Below are positions 27,996 to 36,581 of a DNA stretch of 64,000 nt, piece by piece (position 1 is the first letter of the stretch; every line of letters begins with the position of its first letter). The notes beneath the pieces were generated by a model. The model worked only from the letters and a program-made list of their open reading frames with translations, ran no database searches and was not told the DNA's origin. Source of the DNA: Colwellia sp. C1TZA3 (lineage in GTDB: Bacteria > Pseudomonadota > Gammaproteobacteria > Enterobacterales > Alteromonadaceae); NCBI RefSeq assembly GCF_007954265.1, contig NZ_VOLS01000007.1, positions 1 through 64,000 on the forward strand. The letters are read 5' to 3'. The position numbers and the translations under genes were made by a program.

Positions 27996-29189
27996 TTAAA
28001 ATTTGTTTTTATTCTTATTAATAAGTAATTGATGCGCTTGCGACCAAAATTTGCTCGATATCTTGTTAATCACATTCGATTCTGCATTAATTAAAACCGC
28101 AAAGCCGATATCTAACTCGGGCGAGTAACCAATATCTGCACGAAAGCCAGCAACCCAGCCAGAATGATAAATAATAGGATGACCGTCAAATTGATAAATG
28201 CGCCAACCGTAACCGTAGTGGGCATCAGTTAAATGCTCACGCCAATATCGGCGGCGCAAATCTTTTTTTGTTTTAATACGTGGCGTGGTGAGTTCAGTGA
28301 GCAGTGCCGGTGAAAGTGTCTCAGGGTTATGCCCTAAATTGGCAATCAACCATTTTGCTAAGTCAGCAATACTGGCGTTAATACCTGCGGCTGGAGCAAC
28401 TTTATAATAGTCAGGCTCAACATCTACTGTACGCCAAATATAGCGTTTGATATTTCTACCGGCTCTATTCTTTTTGCCAGTTTTTATGCGCTTTCTTAAA
28501 ATGTGCGGTTTAGCGGTGTTTTGCTGTTGTAAAAATACATCAATACCCACTGAAGCGTTGGTCATTTTTAAGGGGGTGAAAATTCTTTCTTGTAGCAAAG
28601 TAGCGTAGCTTTTAGCGCTAACCGCTTCAATGGCCGGTTGCAAAAATCCGTAGGCAATATTTTGATAACCGTAACATTTTGCTGGCTGACAAATCGGTGA
28701 AATACGATTAAAGCGGCTAATTATTTTTTCCATACTCCAATTTTCATGCAGTAAATTATCGTAGGAATTTGGCATCAAGCCACTTGAATGGCTGAGCAGA
28801 TGCTTTAATTGAATATTATCTGCGGCGCCTTCGGTGGCTAAAGCAAAGTCAGGCACATAATTAGTGATTGGGTCTGATAAATTTAGCTGCTGCTCTTGTG
28901 CCAACATCGTGGTAATAGTGGCGGCAAAAGGCTTAGATACCGAGGCTAGGCGAAACACCGTGTTATTATCAACCTTTTGGCTTTTCGCCTTATCGATATA
29001 GCCAAAGCTTTGCATGGCAAACACTTGATTATTTTTAACAATGGCATATGCCGCGCCCGGGATGCTAAATCTTTTTAATTCACTGGCAATATTAGCTGAT
29101 AATTTTTTATTTAAGCTACTTAGATCAGTAGCATAGGAGGTTAACGTTAAAGAAAAAGTAAAGAAAAATGTGAGAAATCGAAAAAACAT
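27996..29189 (-). CDS. Exported serine hydrolase of the class C beta-lactamase family
   Basis: The 397-residue product has a signal peptide (residues 1-20, ending LTSYA) and the penicillin-binding-like fold. Visible catalytic motifs are SVSKPFAATIT (SxxK, about residue 84), YGYQNIAYGF (YxN) and IYHSGWVAGFRADIGYS (the H/KxG motif). This family covers AmpC-like lactamases, D-alanyl-D-alanine peptidases and esterases. The divergent HSG motif and lack of an ampR neighbour argue for an esterase or peptidase rather than a dedicated antibiotic-resistance enzyme. An insert rich in Arg/Lys lies near residues 230-246. Confidence 0.85.
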   Translation of the reverse strand: MFFRFLTFFFTFSLTLTSYATDLSSLNKKLSANIASELKRFSIPGAAYAIVKNNQVFAMQSFGYIDKAKSQKVDNNTVFRLASVSKPFAATITTMLAQEQQLNLSDPITNYVPDFALATEGAADNIQLKHLLSHSSGLMPNSYDNLLHENWSMEKIISRFNRISPICQPAKCYGYQNIAYGFLQPAIEAVSAKSYATLLQERIFTPLKMTNASVGIDVFLQQQNTAKPHILRKRIKTGKKNRAGRNIKRYIWRTVDVEPDYYKVAPAAGINASIADLAKWLIANLGHNPETLSPALLTELTTPRIKTKKDLRRRYWREHLTDAHYGYGWRIYQFDGHPIIYHSGWVAGFRADIGYSPELDIGFAVLINAESNVINKISSKFWSQAHQLLINKNKNKF

Positions 29190-29383
29190 GCAGGCAACCT
29201 ATTTTAAAAAACAGGTGATTCTAACCAGTTAATGTACAAATAAGAAGTAATATTAATTTGTTGTAAAATTTATATTAGCTCTTAAATTATACCCTTAAGT
29301 AGATTAGGTATAAATATTTTGCTTACAGTCAATGATTTATCTAGGCTTGAAAAAAGCTAATGGTAACTGGCGAGCATAGGTTA

Positions 29384-29420
29384 TACCAATTTGATTAATT
29401 AAGTGTTCATCTTTTGCCAA
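29384..29420 (+). repeat. Single-ended remnant of a family B element
   Basis: TACCAATTTGATTAATTA and the following AAGTGTTCATCTTTT match the left end of family B. The body beyond is unrelated, so only one end remains. Confidence 0.6.
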
Positions 29421-29490
29421 GCTTATATAAACGCTAATAATAACCTTATTAAATCGCATTTTAGCATTGTGATGGCAGAAAGTTTAATGC

Positions 29491-29538
29491 AATAAGCCCT
29501 TAACTTCAGGCTATTATTCTGAGTTCAGGGCTTATTTT
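29491..29538 (-). terminator. Hairpin downstream of the MscS-type gene
   Basis: AATAAGCCCTTAACTTCAG and CTGAGTTCAGGGCTTATT pair along almost their whole length, 13 bases beyond the mscS stop on the minus strand. The T-tract is short on both strands. Confidence 0.6.
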
Positions 29539-29551
29539 AAAAACACAGTGA

Positions 29552-30367
29552 TTATTTATGACTTTTTGCACTAAACCAAAAGTTCATGAAGTCAGCGGTG
29601 AGTTTATTTTCAATTTCCATTGCGCGCTCGGTTGGACAAAAAATAGTGAAAATAATCTGGGTATCACCAAGTTCTGAAGTGGCGACTTCAATATGAGGAT
29701 CTGGCCCTGCAATTTTGATGTCAAATCGACTTTCTATGACTTGGTTATATCTTACGGCAACATCATTAAAGTCGGCACAATAGCCGTTAGCTTTTACTTT
29801 TAGCGTATCAATAAACTCAAATGGATTGACGCTACCATCTCGGGTAATAGTAAAGTGATGAACGGCGTAACGTTTAAGGAAATTTAAGTTTTTAATTGCC
29901 GATGTCACCAATTGATTATTTGGCATATATAGTGTTTTACCGGTAAATTGATAATTGCTGATATTAACTTCTAATAGCGTTAAGTTGATCCAATCAATAG
30001 AGTTTACTTCACCACAGTAATTGCCCACTTGTATCCAATCACCAATACGAAAGGGACGATTTGATACCACATAAATAAAACCAATAAGGCATTGAATAAA
30101 CTCGCGTGTCACAAGTACTATCGCCACAACAAATGCAGCAATGGAAAAGGCAAACTTTTGAATCTCGACCGACCAAATATTGAATACCACACAAATAAGT
30201 GCAAAATTAAAAAGATTATTCAGTAAGTTAACGCTTAAACGTTTATCTAGTTTTTTCTTTTTCGCACGGTGTTTAATTAAGCGAGTAATAACTAACTTTA
30301 CCGTAATAATAGCGATAGCTAATACTGCGGTGACTATGGATTTATTTTCTAAAAGAGATTCGATCAT
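29552..30367 (-). CDS. MscS-family mechanosensitive ion channel
   Basis: The 271-residue protein has three N-terminal membrane segments (about residues 10-30, 50-70, 72-96). The conserved MscS beta-domain entry follows: FIQCLIGFIYVVSNRPFRIG then DWIQVGNYCGEVNSIDWINL (about 88-128), and LYMPNNQLVTSAIKNLN. It is close in size to E. coli MscS (286). The likely role is a tension-gated safety valve in osmotic downshock. The gene stands alone between a terminator hairpin and the divergent SIMPL gene. Confidence 0.9.
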   Translation of the reverse strand: MIESLLENKSIVTAVLAIAIITVKLVITRLIKHRAKKKKLDKRLSVNLLNNLFNFALICVVFNIWSVEIQKFAFSIAAFVVAIVLVTREFIQCLIGFIYVVSNRPFRIGDWIQVGNYCGEVNSIDWINLTLLEVNISNYQFTGKTLYMPNNQLVTSAIKNLNFLKRYAVHHFTITRDGSVNPFEFIDTLKVKANGYCADFNDVAVRYNQVIESRFDIKIAGPDPHIEVATSELGDTQIIFTIFCPTERAMEIENKLTADFMNFWFSAKSHK

Positions 30368-30671
30368 GTTTTGCTCAGTAAGTAACTACAATAACTACAA
30401 TAAGGATGTACGTTGGTATTAAAAAGTGCACGGTAGATGATTTCACCCGACAAATCGAGTGAAATATGACTTTAATGATTGATTATTTATTTGCCATAAT
30501 AAAATCATATGTTTTTTGTCTAGCTAGTACTCTGCGAATGTTCAGCTAAGGTTCATTTATACTGTCATAAAATAGTATGTTGTTACAATAAACCACTAAG
30601 AATCTAGAAACTTAGTCACCGAACTTGTGTTTTACCATGCCAGTATAAATGGCTTTTTAATAGGATGTTTA
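30368..30671. other. Divergent intergenic region, mscS and SIMPL genes
   Basis: 304 AT-rich bases. Promoters for both genes should lie here. I could not define individual boxes and see no gene. Confidence 0.4.
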
Positions 30672-31388
30672 ATGAAATTATTTACTTGTGTTGTGCTGCT
30701 TATTTTTTCTACCTTAGCCTTTTCGAATACCAGTTTGCCTGGTAACAGGCACATTGCCGTGACCGGCAGCGCTGAGTTGATGGCAATGCCAGATATTGCG
30801 GTTGTGCATTTAAATGTTGAAAGTGAGCAAAAAACCAGTTTGGCTGCTAAAAAAGAAGTTGATGAACGCGTAAACAACTTACTCGACGGATTAACTGACT
30901 TTGACGTTGATGAAGATAATGTTTCGGCGTCAAATATTTCGACGGAAGTGCGTTACGCTTATAACCGCGGTAAGCAAGATAAAATTGAAGGTTATGTTGC
31001 GCGTCGAAGCTTAACAGTGACATTAAAAAATATAGATAAGTTGAATGCCTTTATGGACTTTGCCTTAAAGGCAAAAATTAATGCTATTCGCAATATCGAA
31101 TTAAAATCTTCTAACGAAAAACAACTACAGCAAGAGGTTAATGCGCTTGCGGTTAGCCATGCTAAAGCTAAAGGTAAATCACTGGCAGAGGCTTTTGGCG
31201 TAAATTTAGGGGCAATTTACAGTATCAATGCTAATTCAACTCACATTGAGCAGAGGTATGGCGCTAATAACGAAGGTTATAAAATGAGCACTCGTATGGC
31301 AGGTAGCTCGGCAAAACCGGGGCGCTATTTACAAGAAAATATTGTTTTTTCTGCTGCAATCAGTGTGGTCTTTGATCTTGAGCTGTAA
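30672..31388 (+). CDS. SIMPL-domain (DUF541) periplasmic protein
   Basis: The 238-residue product has a signal peptide (MKLFTCVVLLIFSTLAF) and the SIMPL/DUF541 domain. It shows ITGSAEL-like VTGSAELMAMPDIAVVHLNV and the YVARRSLTVTLKNIDKLNAF segment. E. coli YggE is a relative linked to oxidative-stress tolerance; the biochemical role is not known. The start at ATG 30672 follows an AGGA Shine-Dalgarno at seven bases, so the upstream ATG at 30627 was not used. It is monocistronic, with a repeat-bearing gap after it. Confidence 0.88.
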   Translation: MKLFTCVVLLIFSTLAFSNTSLPGNRHIAVTGSAELMAMPDIAVVHLNVESEQKTSLAAKKEVDERVNNLLDGLTDFDVDEDNVSASNISTEVRYAYNRGKQDKIEGYVARRSLTVTLKNIDKLNAFMDFALKAKINAIRNIELKSSNEKQLQQEVNALAVSHAKAKGKSLAEAFGVNLGAIYSINANSTHIEQRYGANNEGYKMSTRMAGSSAKPGRYLQENIVFSAAISVVFDLEL

Positions 31389-31721
31389 ACTATCTTCTGT
31401 TAATTTTAAATGCTTACTTGATGGAGTAAACAGCCACTTAAATTTCTAGAATAAATAATAAAAGTAAAATTAAAGCTCAAAATCAAGACGCTAAAAGAGT
31501 AATTTCAGCTTAGTAGCATGGCTTATAAAACCAAAGTATAGAATGCTACTTTAGGTCCAGAACTTGGTATAAATAATTATTTTAAATGATAAAGCTAGTG
31601 GTTTGAGTCTGCGTGTAAAAACGTTAAACTGTCAGGACAACCGCACTATTGTACGACTGCTTGGTAAATCAGATTAATGAGACATGAAAGTTAAATTAAA
31701 TTTAACTAAAGCTACATATAA
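31389..31721. other. Intergenic stretch after the SIMPL gene
   Basis: No gene is supported. A short inverted pair AGTAGCAT (near 31512) and ATGCTACT (near 31543) is present. A 30-codon open stretch near 31590-31680 weakly recalls integrase N-termini but has no start or continuation. Confidence 0.4.
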
Positions 31722-31881
31722 TACCAAGTTGATTAATTACCTGCTCATTTTTAATGGTTAAAATGAATAACTACAGCGTTATAAAATTTATAAGGTGAAT
31801 AACTACTGACTAAATTTTATGCCTTGTATTCATCCATTTTTCCTCATGAAAAAGGTGATCACTTAATTAATCAAATTGGTA
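31722..31881 (-). repeat. MITE-like repeat family B, copy B3
   Basis: Full 160-bp copy in reverse orientation with ends TACCAAGTTGATTAATTA and TTAATTAATCAAATTGGTA, just upstream of a small membrane-protein gene. Confidence 0.9.
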
Positions 31882-31908
31882 TAAAACGATGTTAAAGAGG
31901 CATAAAGC

Positions 31909-32253
31909 ATGACAGTTAAAAAATTGGCGCAGCGTTTGTTTTTTATCAAACCGTTATTAAATTTTGCCTTTGTTGCCGGCCTGGTTTTTATTGCAATTTT
32001 ATTGCTTAATGGCTCTATTGCTGAGCAAAATAGTTATGGTATACCGAGTTTGTTATTAGCCACATGGAGCCTGTTATTAAGTGCGATATTAGGGTTATTA
32101 GTTAATACGCCAAACACTGACGATATACCCAAAGGTTGGTTTGCCCAGATGAAAAATCGCTTGGCAAAAAGTGTTTTTACCTTGGCCGCAATTGTTTTTA
32201 TTTTGATAAGCTTAGCGCTGCTTTATGCAACGATAAAACTGTTGACCTTGTGA
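31909..32253 (+). CDS. Small membrane protein of unknown function
   Basis: The family is not recognised. The 114-residue protein has three likely membrane segments: about residues 17-36, 44-61 and 87-112. A short polar loop, NTPNTDDIPKGWFAQMKN, lies between the second and third. The positive residues at the N-terminus (MTVKKLAQR) favour a cytoplasmic start. It begins 27 bases after repeat B3, so its promoter may lie inside the repeat (inference). Confidence 0.65.
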   Translation: MTVKKLAQRLFFIKPLLNFAFVAGLVFIAILLLNGSIAEQNSYGIPSLLLATWSLLLSAILGLLVNTPNTDDIPKGWFAQMKNRLAKSVFTLAAIVFILISLALLYATIKLLTL

Positions 32254-32568
32254 AGTTAACCTTCTATTTACCGCAGTACAGCTAGCTGCCACAGACCCTG
32301 TTAAAGATATCAACTGATGATGAAATTAGTATAATAACTCACTCTCTTCAATAATTATTGTTGGAGAGTGCTGATAAATCTTGTCAAAAATTTAGGCAGG
32401 TAACAGCTCTTTTTAGGGCATTTTTTGTTTTTCAAAGAAGAATTTTTGAGTTGTTTTAAAAATAATTTATCGGTTGATACTAGCTGGAGTTGTAGGTAAA
32501 TCATTATCATTTAGGATACTATCTGCCCTTATCAGTAAATTATTCCTTCATAAAAAGAGTAATAAATC
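32254..32568. promoter_or_regulatory. Leader of the ECF sigma operon with Fur-box-like half site
   Basis: 315 bases with no gene. ATCATTATC at 32500-32508, inside TAAATCATTATCATTTAGG, resembles a Fur-box half (complement GATAATGAT). It lies about 60 bases before the sigma-factor start. Binding by Fur is only a possibility. Confidence 0.4.
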
Positions 32569-33099
32569 ATGGAACATGAACAGCACCTAGCCTTACTTGG
32601 CGCTATAGCTCAAGGCGATAAAAAGGCGTTTTCAGCGCTTTACCAAACCACCAGTAAACAGCTTTATGCGGTTAGTTTGAAAATGTTAGCCCGCAAAGAA
32701 TTAGCCGAAGAAGCGTTGCAAGAAGCTTATGTGCGTATTTGGCATAACGCATCAGAATACCGAGTGGGTAAGGGCACAGTGTTGACTTGGATGATTAGCA
32801 TAGTACGTTATCGGGCGTTAGATATTTTGCGCTATAACAAAATTAGAAAAGAAGATGAATTAATCGAGAAAGACAGCTTTGATCTTGATACGCCCGAGCA
32901 AATAAATGATGCAGAACAATTGTTACTAGATAAATGCTTACAAAAGCTCGATCTGCAGCAACGCCAGGCTATTTATTTGGCCTACTTCAATGGCTGCTCC
33001 CATCAGGAGGTGGTTAAACACCTAAATAACCCTCTGGGCACGGTTAAAAGCTGGATAAGACGTGGTCTTACAAGCTTGCAAAGTTGTTTAACCTCATGA
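32569..33099 (+). CDS. ECF RNA polymerase sigma factor (SigK-like)
   Basis: The 176-residue protein is a two-domain extracytoplasmic-function sigma factor. Region 2 (about residues 25-92) includes KELAEEALQEAYVRIWHN and GKGTVLTWMISIVRYRALDI. Region 4 (about 125-172) includes LDLQQRQAIYLAYFNGCSHQ and LGTVKSWIRRGLTSLQ. Sequence style and the RskA-type partner next door place it near the SigK group rather than the FecI group. Its stop overlaps the ATG of the anti-sigma gene (ATGA), a normal sigma/anti-sigma coupling. The downstream exported proteins are likely targets (inference). Confidence 0.93.
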   Translation: MEHEQHLALLGAIAQGDKKAFSALYQTTSKQLYAVSLKMLARKELAEEALQEAYVRIWHNASEYRVGKGTVLTWMISIVRYRALDILRYNKIRKEDELIEKDSFDLDTPEQINDAEQLLLDKCLQKLDLQQRQAIYLAYFNGCSHQEVVKHLNNPLGTVKSWIRRGLTSLQSCLTS

Positions 33100-33794
33100 A
33101 TTATTTATCTGAAAACCTCAAAAATGCTTTGGCTGCAGAATATGTATTAGGCACTTTGCGCGGACCTGCCCGTCAGCGCTTTCAAAAATTAATGATGCAA
33201 CATTCGCCGATCAGCGAGGCAACCCATACTTGGGAGCAGCACCTAAATGGCTTAGGAGAAAAAATTCCGCCAGTGACACCTGATGTGTCAGTTTGGCCGC
33301 GCATCGAACAGCAGCTAGGGTTTGTTACCGAGCCAGCAAAAAATAATCTGGTATCAATAACTAAGGCCAAGCCAAGAATTTGGCAAAGCATCGCGGGTTT
33401 AGCGTCAGCGGCTGCCTTGGTGCTAGCGGTGTTATTAGTCAATGTTGCACCCATATCAGCGCCGGATGCTCAACAACTCGCTTTGGTGAATAATGAACAA
33501 ACTGAATTGTTATGGGCACTAGAAATTGGCACAGAAACTATTGATATTCAAGCGACTAAAACCTTAGCGGCGCAAACCAATGCTGATTATCAATTATGGA
33601 TAGTGCCAGCAGATGGTAGAGCGCCTATCTCTTTAGGCTTATTACCTAAAACAGGTAAGTTGACCTTAAGTAAACCTCAGTTGTTTGATGAAATTGAAAT
33701 TGCTGCTTTGGCGGTGAGTTTAGAGCCTCTAGGTGGCTCGCCTAATGGCTCACCCACTACCGTGCTATATACCTCTAAACTGGTTACGCTTTAG
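33096..33794 (+). CDS. Membrane-anchored anti-sigma factor (RskA-like)
   Basis: The 232-residue protein has an N-terminal cytoplasmic sigma-binding part (AAEYVLGTLRGPARQRFQKL, about residues 13-32) and one membrane segment (about 95-117: SIAGLASAAALVLAVLLVNV). The periplasmic domain is of the anti-sigma-K (RskA) type, with DYQLWIVPADGRAPISLGLL and an Ala-Val-Ser-Leu-Glu-Pro segment. Start ATG 33096 overlaps the sigma stop; a TTG at 33084 is less likely. A strong terminator follows, so sigma and anti-sigma form their own transcript. Confidence 0.9.
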   Translation: MNYLSENLKNALAAEYVLGTLRGPARQRFQKLMMQHSPISEATHTWEQHLNGLGEKIPPVTPDVSVWPRIEQQLGFVTEPAKNNLVSITKAKPRIWQSIAGLASAAALVLAVLLVNVAPISAPDAQQLALVNNEQTELLWALEIGTETIDIQATKTLAAQTNADYQLWIVPADGRAPISLGLLPKTGKLTLSKPQLFDEIEIAALAVSLEPLGGSPNGSPTTVLYTSKLVTL

Positions 33795-33853
33795 TTTATT
33801 AGTGAGCTCTAATGAGCTGTATCCTTACGACATGATCTGTCCTAAATAAGATG

Positions 33854-33883
33854 AAAAGCGAAACGTAAGTTTCGCTTTTTTTT
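33854..33883 (+). terminator. Rho-independent terminator after the anti-sigma gene
   Basis: AAGCGAAAC pairs with GTTTCGCTT around a four-base loop and runs into eight Ts. It separates the sigma/anti-sigma unit from the DUF4331 unit. Confidence 0.92.
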
Positions 33884-34392
33884 ACTCTTTTTTTTACAGC
33901 CTGAAATAAATTTACACATTAGCGGTCTGTTATTAATGTGTTGGATAAATCGTCAATCATTAAAAAATATTGAGCGGGATTACGGCATAAGTTTAACCAG
34001 CTAGTACAAGCTGCGTAAGCTGCATAAGTTGAAAGCTAACCTAGTTGACAAAAGCACAAATGCATATAGTGTCATTGTGAGCTAGCCTTAACTCAGTTTG
34101 TGTTAGCTAATTAAGTTTTATAAGTTGAATGAAAAAACAATCAATAAAAAAGCACAAATGTACAACAGCATAGAGGTGTTGCGGTAAATAAGAGCGGTAT
34201 ATAAGTTATGACACGTTTTAATATGGCAGATAAATATGACTTATTAGTGTGTTTAAACTGATTAATCGCTTGGAAAATAATTAATTTAAAAAAAGATTAC
34301 TTTCTTTGCATCCAATGCTTAATCTCAATCGTTTAACTATATGAACTCTAAAAAAAGTACCATTAAGAATCATAAAATTAAAAGGAAACGTC
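33884..34392. promoter_or_regulatory. Long upstream region of the DUF4331 operon
   Basis: About 510 AT-rich bases without a gene. An AAAGGAAACG ribosome-binding site precedes the ATG at 34393. If the nearby ECF sigma factor drives this operon its promoter lies here. I could not identify a box shared with the sigma gene's own upstream region. Confidence 0.45.
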
Positions 34393-35991
34393 ATGAAAAA
34401 ATATAAATTAACACTTATTGCCTCGGTAATTATGAGTGCGACCTTGTCTCAAGCTGTTACAGCATCAAGTCATCGTGAAGCACCTAATGTCACGCGTATG
34501 CCAACAATAGATTCAACAGATTTTTATTCATTCAATAGTTACGAAGCAGGGCGTGGCGATTACGTCACCCTAATTGCGAATTACATCCCTTTACAAGATG
34601 CTTACGGTGGACCTAACTATTTCGCGATGGACCCTGCCGCGTCTTATGACATCCATATCGACAGCGACGGCGATGCCGTTGAAGATATCACTTTTAGTTT
34701 TAATTTCAGTCAGATGCTAGGTAACGACAATGCTGGTATTGCCTTGATGGTAGGCCCAGAAGGTGAACAAAAATCAGTTGGTGTACCACTGAAAAATATA
34801 GGTAAGATCACTGCAGATAATCAAGCTGCAGCTAATTTTTCTGAAAAGTACACAGTTAAAATGACTTCAGGCCCTATGCGCACCGGCACTACTGCCGATG
34901 TTACTAATATGGACACTGGTGGCACAAGTTTTCGTAAGCCACTAGATTATATTGGTACTAAATCATTTGGCAGCGCTGCAGAGTATAAAACTTATGCTGA
35001 TAGCTTTGTTTACTCAGCAGCCATCCCAGGATGTGACGTGCCAGCGAAAGTCTTTGTTGGTCAGCGTAAAGACGCATTTACTGTCAACTTGGGTAAGGTT
35101 TTTGACTTAGTCAACTTTGTTCCTGTTGAAGGTGACAGTGTTCGTGGTAATGGCGATGGAGAAGGCTTTCCAGACGGTATTACTCAGTCATCGATGAATG
35201 ATGATTTAGCTGATAAAAACGTCACCAGTATTGCTATCGAAGTACCAACAGCTTGTTTAATTGGCGAAGGTAATGGCGTAATTGGTAGTTGGACTAGCGC
35301 AAGTTTGCCACAAGCAAGAATTTTGAATCCGAATGCTAGTTTCGATAACGCCGAAGTTAATGGCGGTGCAATGACTCAGGTTTCACGTTTGGGTTCACCG
35401 CTAGTAAATGAGTTGGTGATAGGTTTAGCAGATAAAGATAAGTTCTCTAGTTCACATCCAAGTAATGATGGCCAGTTTATCGATTATGTCACACATCCAA
35501 CATTACCTGAATTACTGAATATTCTGTTTAAAGATGCGGTAAACACTAGACTTGGCACTGATTTAGAAACGCTAGCACCAACCAACTTCCCGCGAACTGA
35601 TTTAATTGCGGCATTTTTGACTGGCTTTGAAAATGTTAACCAGCAATCAATTGTTACAGGTTCTGAAATGTTGCGCTTAAATACTGGTATTCCGGCTAAG
35701 CCAGCTAGCGAGCAATCTGCATTTGGCGTAGCTGGAAATGATTTAGCTGGCTTTCCAAATGGTCGTCGCCCAGGTGATGATGTAGTAGATATTGCACTTC
35801 GTGTAGTGATGGGTGCCTTGTGTCATGACATTCCAGTGAATGGCGAGCCGACAAACTTAGGCTTCTGTATGCCAGAAGATGCTAGTGTTGGTAATGCACC
35901 GTTTACCGATGGCGCACCTAGCGATGCATCTATGACAGGTACTAGCTTTCCATATTTGGCTATGCCGTTACCAGGTTCTAAATCTGAATAA
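34393..35991 (+). CDS. Exported DUF4331 domain protein
   Basis: The 532-residue product has a signal peptide (residues 1-26, ending AVTAS). It opens with the DUF4331 signature SSHREAPNVTRMPTIDSTDF YSF, split here for length, then YDIHIDSDGDAVEDITFSF and VFVGQRKDAFTVNLGKVFDL. GFPDGITQSSMND and the conserved GRRPGDDVVDIALRVVMGAL close the domain. The His/Asp-rich motifs suggest metal or haem-type binding, but the function is unknown. The next three genes run in the same direction with short gaps, forming a probable operon with a lipoprotein, a TPR protein and a HupE-like membrane protein. Confidence 0.88.
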   Translation: MKKYKLTLIASVIMSATLSQAVTASSHREAPNVTRMPTIDSTDFYSFNSYEAGRGDYVTLIANYIPLQDAYGGPNYFAMDPAASYDIHIDSDGDAVEDITFSFNFSQMLGNDNAGIALMVGPEGEQKSVGVPLKNIGKITADNQAAANFSEKYTVKMTSGPMRTGTTADVTNMDTGGTSFRKPLDYIGTKSFGSAAEYKTYADSFVYSAAIPGCDVPAKVFVGQRKDAFTVNLGKVFDLVNFVPVEGDSVRGNGDGEGFPDGITQSSMNDDLADKNVTSIAIEVPTACLIGEGNGVIGSWTSASLPQARILNPNASFDNAEVNGGAMTQVSRLGSPLVNELVIGLADKDKFSSSHPSNDGQFIDYVTHPTLPELLNILFKDAVNTRLGTDLETLAPTNFPRTDLIAAFLTGFENVNQQSIVTGSEMLRLNTGIPAKPASEQSAFGVAGNDLAGFPNGRRPGDDVVDIALRVVMGALCHDIPVNGEPTNLGFCMPEDASVGNAPFTDGAPSDASMTGTSFPYLAMPLPGSKSE

Positions 35992-36002
35992 GGAGCATTT
36001 TA

Positions 36003-36545
36003 ATGCAATATAATAAACGAAACACAGCTTCGGCTATTATCGCAGTACCGAAACTTAAGGTGATAGCGTTGAGTTTAGCGACCACTCTGGTACTTGCAGG
36101 CTGTAATGATGGTTATAAAGAGCCAAGCGCACCAGCCAATGTGGCACCTACTACGATAACGGTAGATTTGATTACTCAAACAGAAACGCCGATTACCGAT
36201 ATGTTAAGTGCAACTGACGCAGATGGCGACGCTTTAAGCTTTAGTCTTGATCAACAGGCAACGTTAGGTGTGGTTACTGTTAGCGGCAATGGTGGTTTTA
36301 CTTACCAACCTAATAACGAAGTAACGGGTAGTGATAGTTTTACTTTTTCAGTTACTGACGGCGTAAACGCTGCGGTTACTGGTACGGTCAACATTACTAT
36401 TGAAGCGCTAACAGTATCTTTTAATAGCACCAGTCGTGCAGCTTTTAATCAACAACCAAATGATGAACCTTTGGCCGTAAATGGTCGTGCGTTTATGCAA
36501 GATGTTGAAGATCCAACAGCATATGACGATTTGCTGCCGCAGTAA
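36003..36545 (+). CDS. Lipoprotein with one cadherin-like/Ig-like repeat
   Basis: The 180-residue product carries a long n-region, then a lipobox LVLAGC (Cys at about residue 34). A single bacterial cadherin-like (tandem-95 type) repeat follows: LSATDADGDALSFSLDQ, FTYQPNNEVTGSDSFTFSVT and DG at its end. The C-terminus (FMQDVEDPTAYDDLLPQ) is unusual and not part of the fold. It starts 11 bases after the DUF4331 stop, so the two are almost certainly co-transcribed. It is probably an envelope partner of DUF4331 (inference). Confidence 0.82.
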   Translation: MQYNKRNTASAIIAVPKLKVIALSLATTLVLAGCNDGYKEPSAPANVAPTTITVDLITQTETPITDMLSATDADGDALSFSLDQQATLGVVTVSGNGGFTYQPNNEVTGSDSFTFSVTDGVNAAVTGTVNITIEALTVSFNSTSRAAFNQQPNDEPLAVNGRAFMQDVEDPTAYDDLLPQ

Positions 36546-36559
36546 AATCGAGCTTGACT

Positions 36560-36581
36560 GCGCCAAGGAAGGCGCCTTTTT
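36560..36581 (+). promoter_or_regulatory. Hairpin carrying the Shine-Dalgarno sequence of the TPR gene
   Basis: GCGCC (36560-36564) pairs with GGCGC (36571-36575) around AAGGAA, followed by CTTTTT directly before ATG 36582. The loop plus stem edge reads AAGGAAGG, a strong ribosome site nine bases from the start. The structure can therefore act as a weak terminator or hide the ribosome site. Confidence 0.65.

Noticed and set aside
27996-29189. Reading the class C-like hydrolase as an antibiotic-resistance beta-lactamase
   Set aside because: Catalytic motifs are shared by esterases and peptidases, there is no ampR neighbour, and the third motif is HSG; resistance cannot be inferred.
31590-31680. 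Stretch reading SGLSLRVKTLNCQDNRTIV, a faint resemblance to tyrosine-integrase N-termini
   Set aside because: Too short, no start, no catalytic part nearby and no attachment-site duplication seen.
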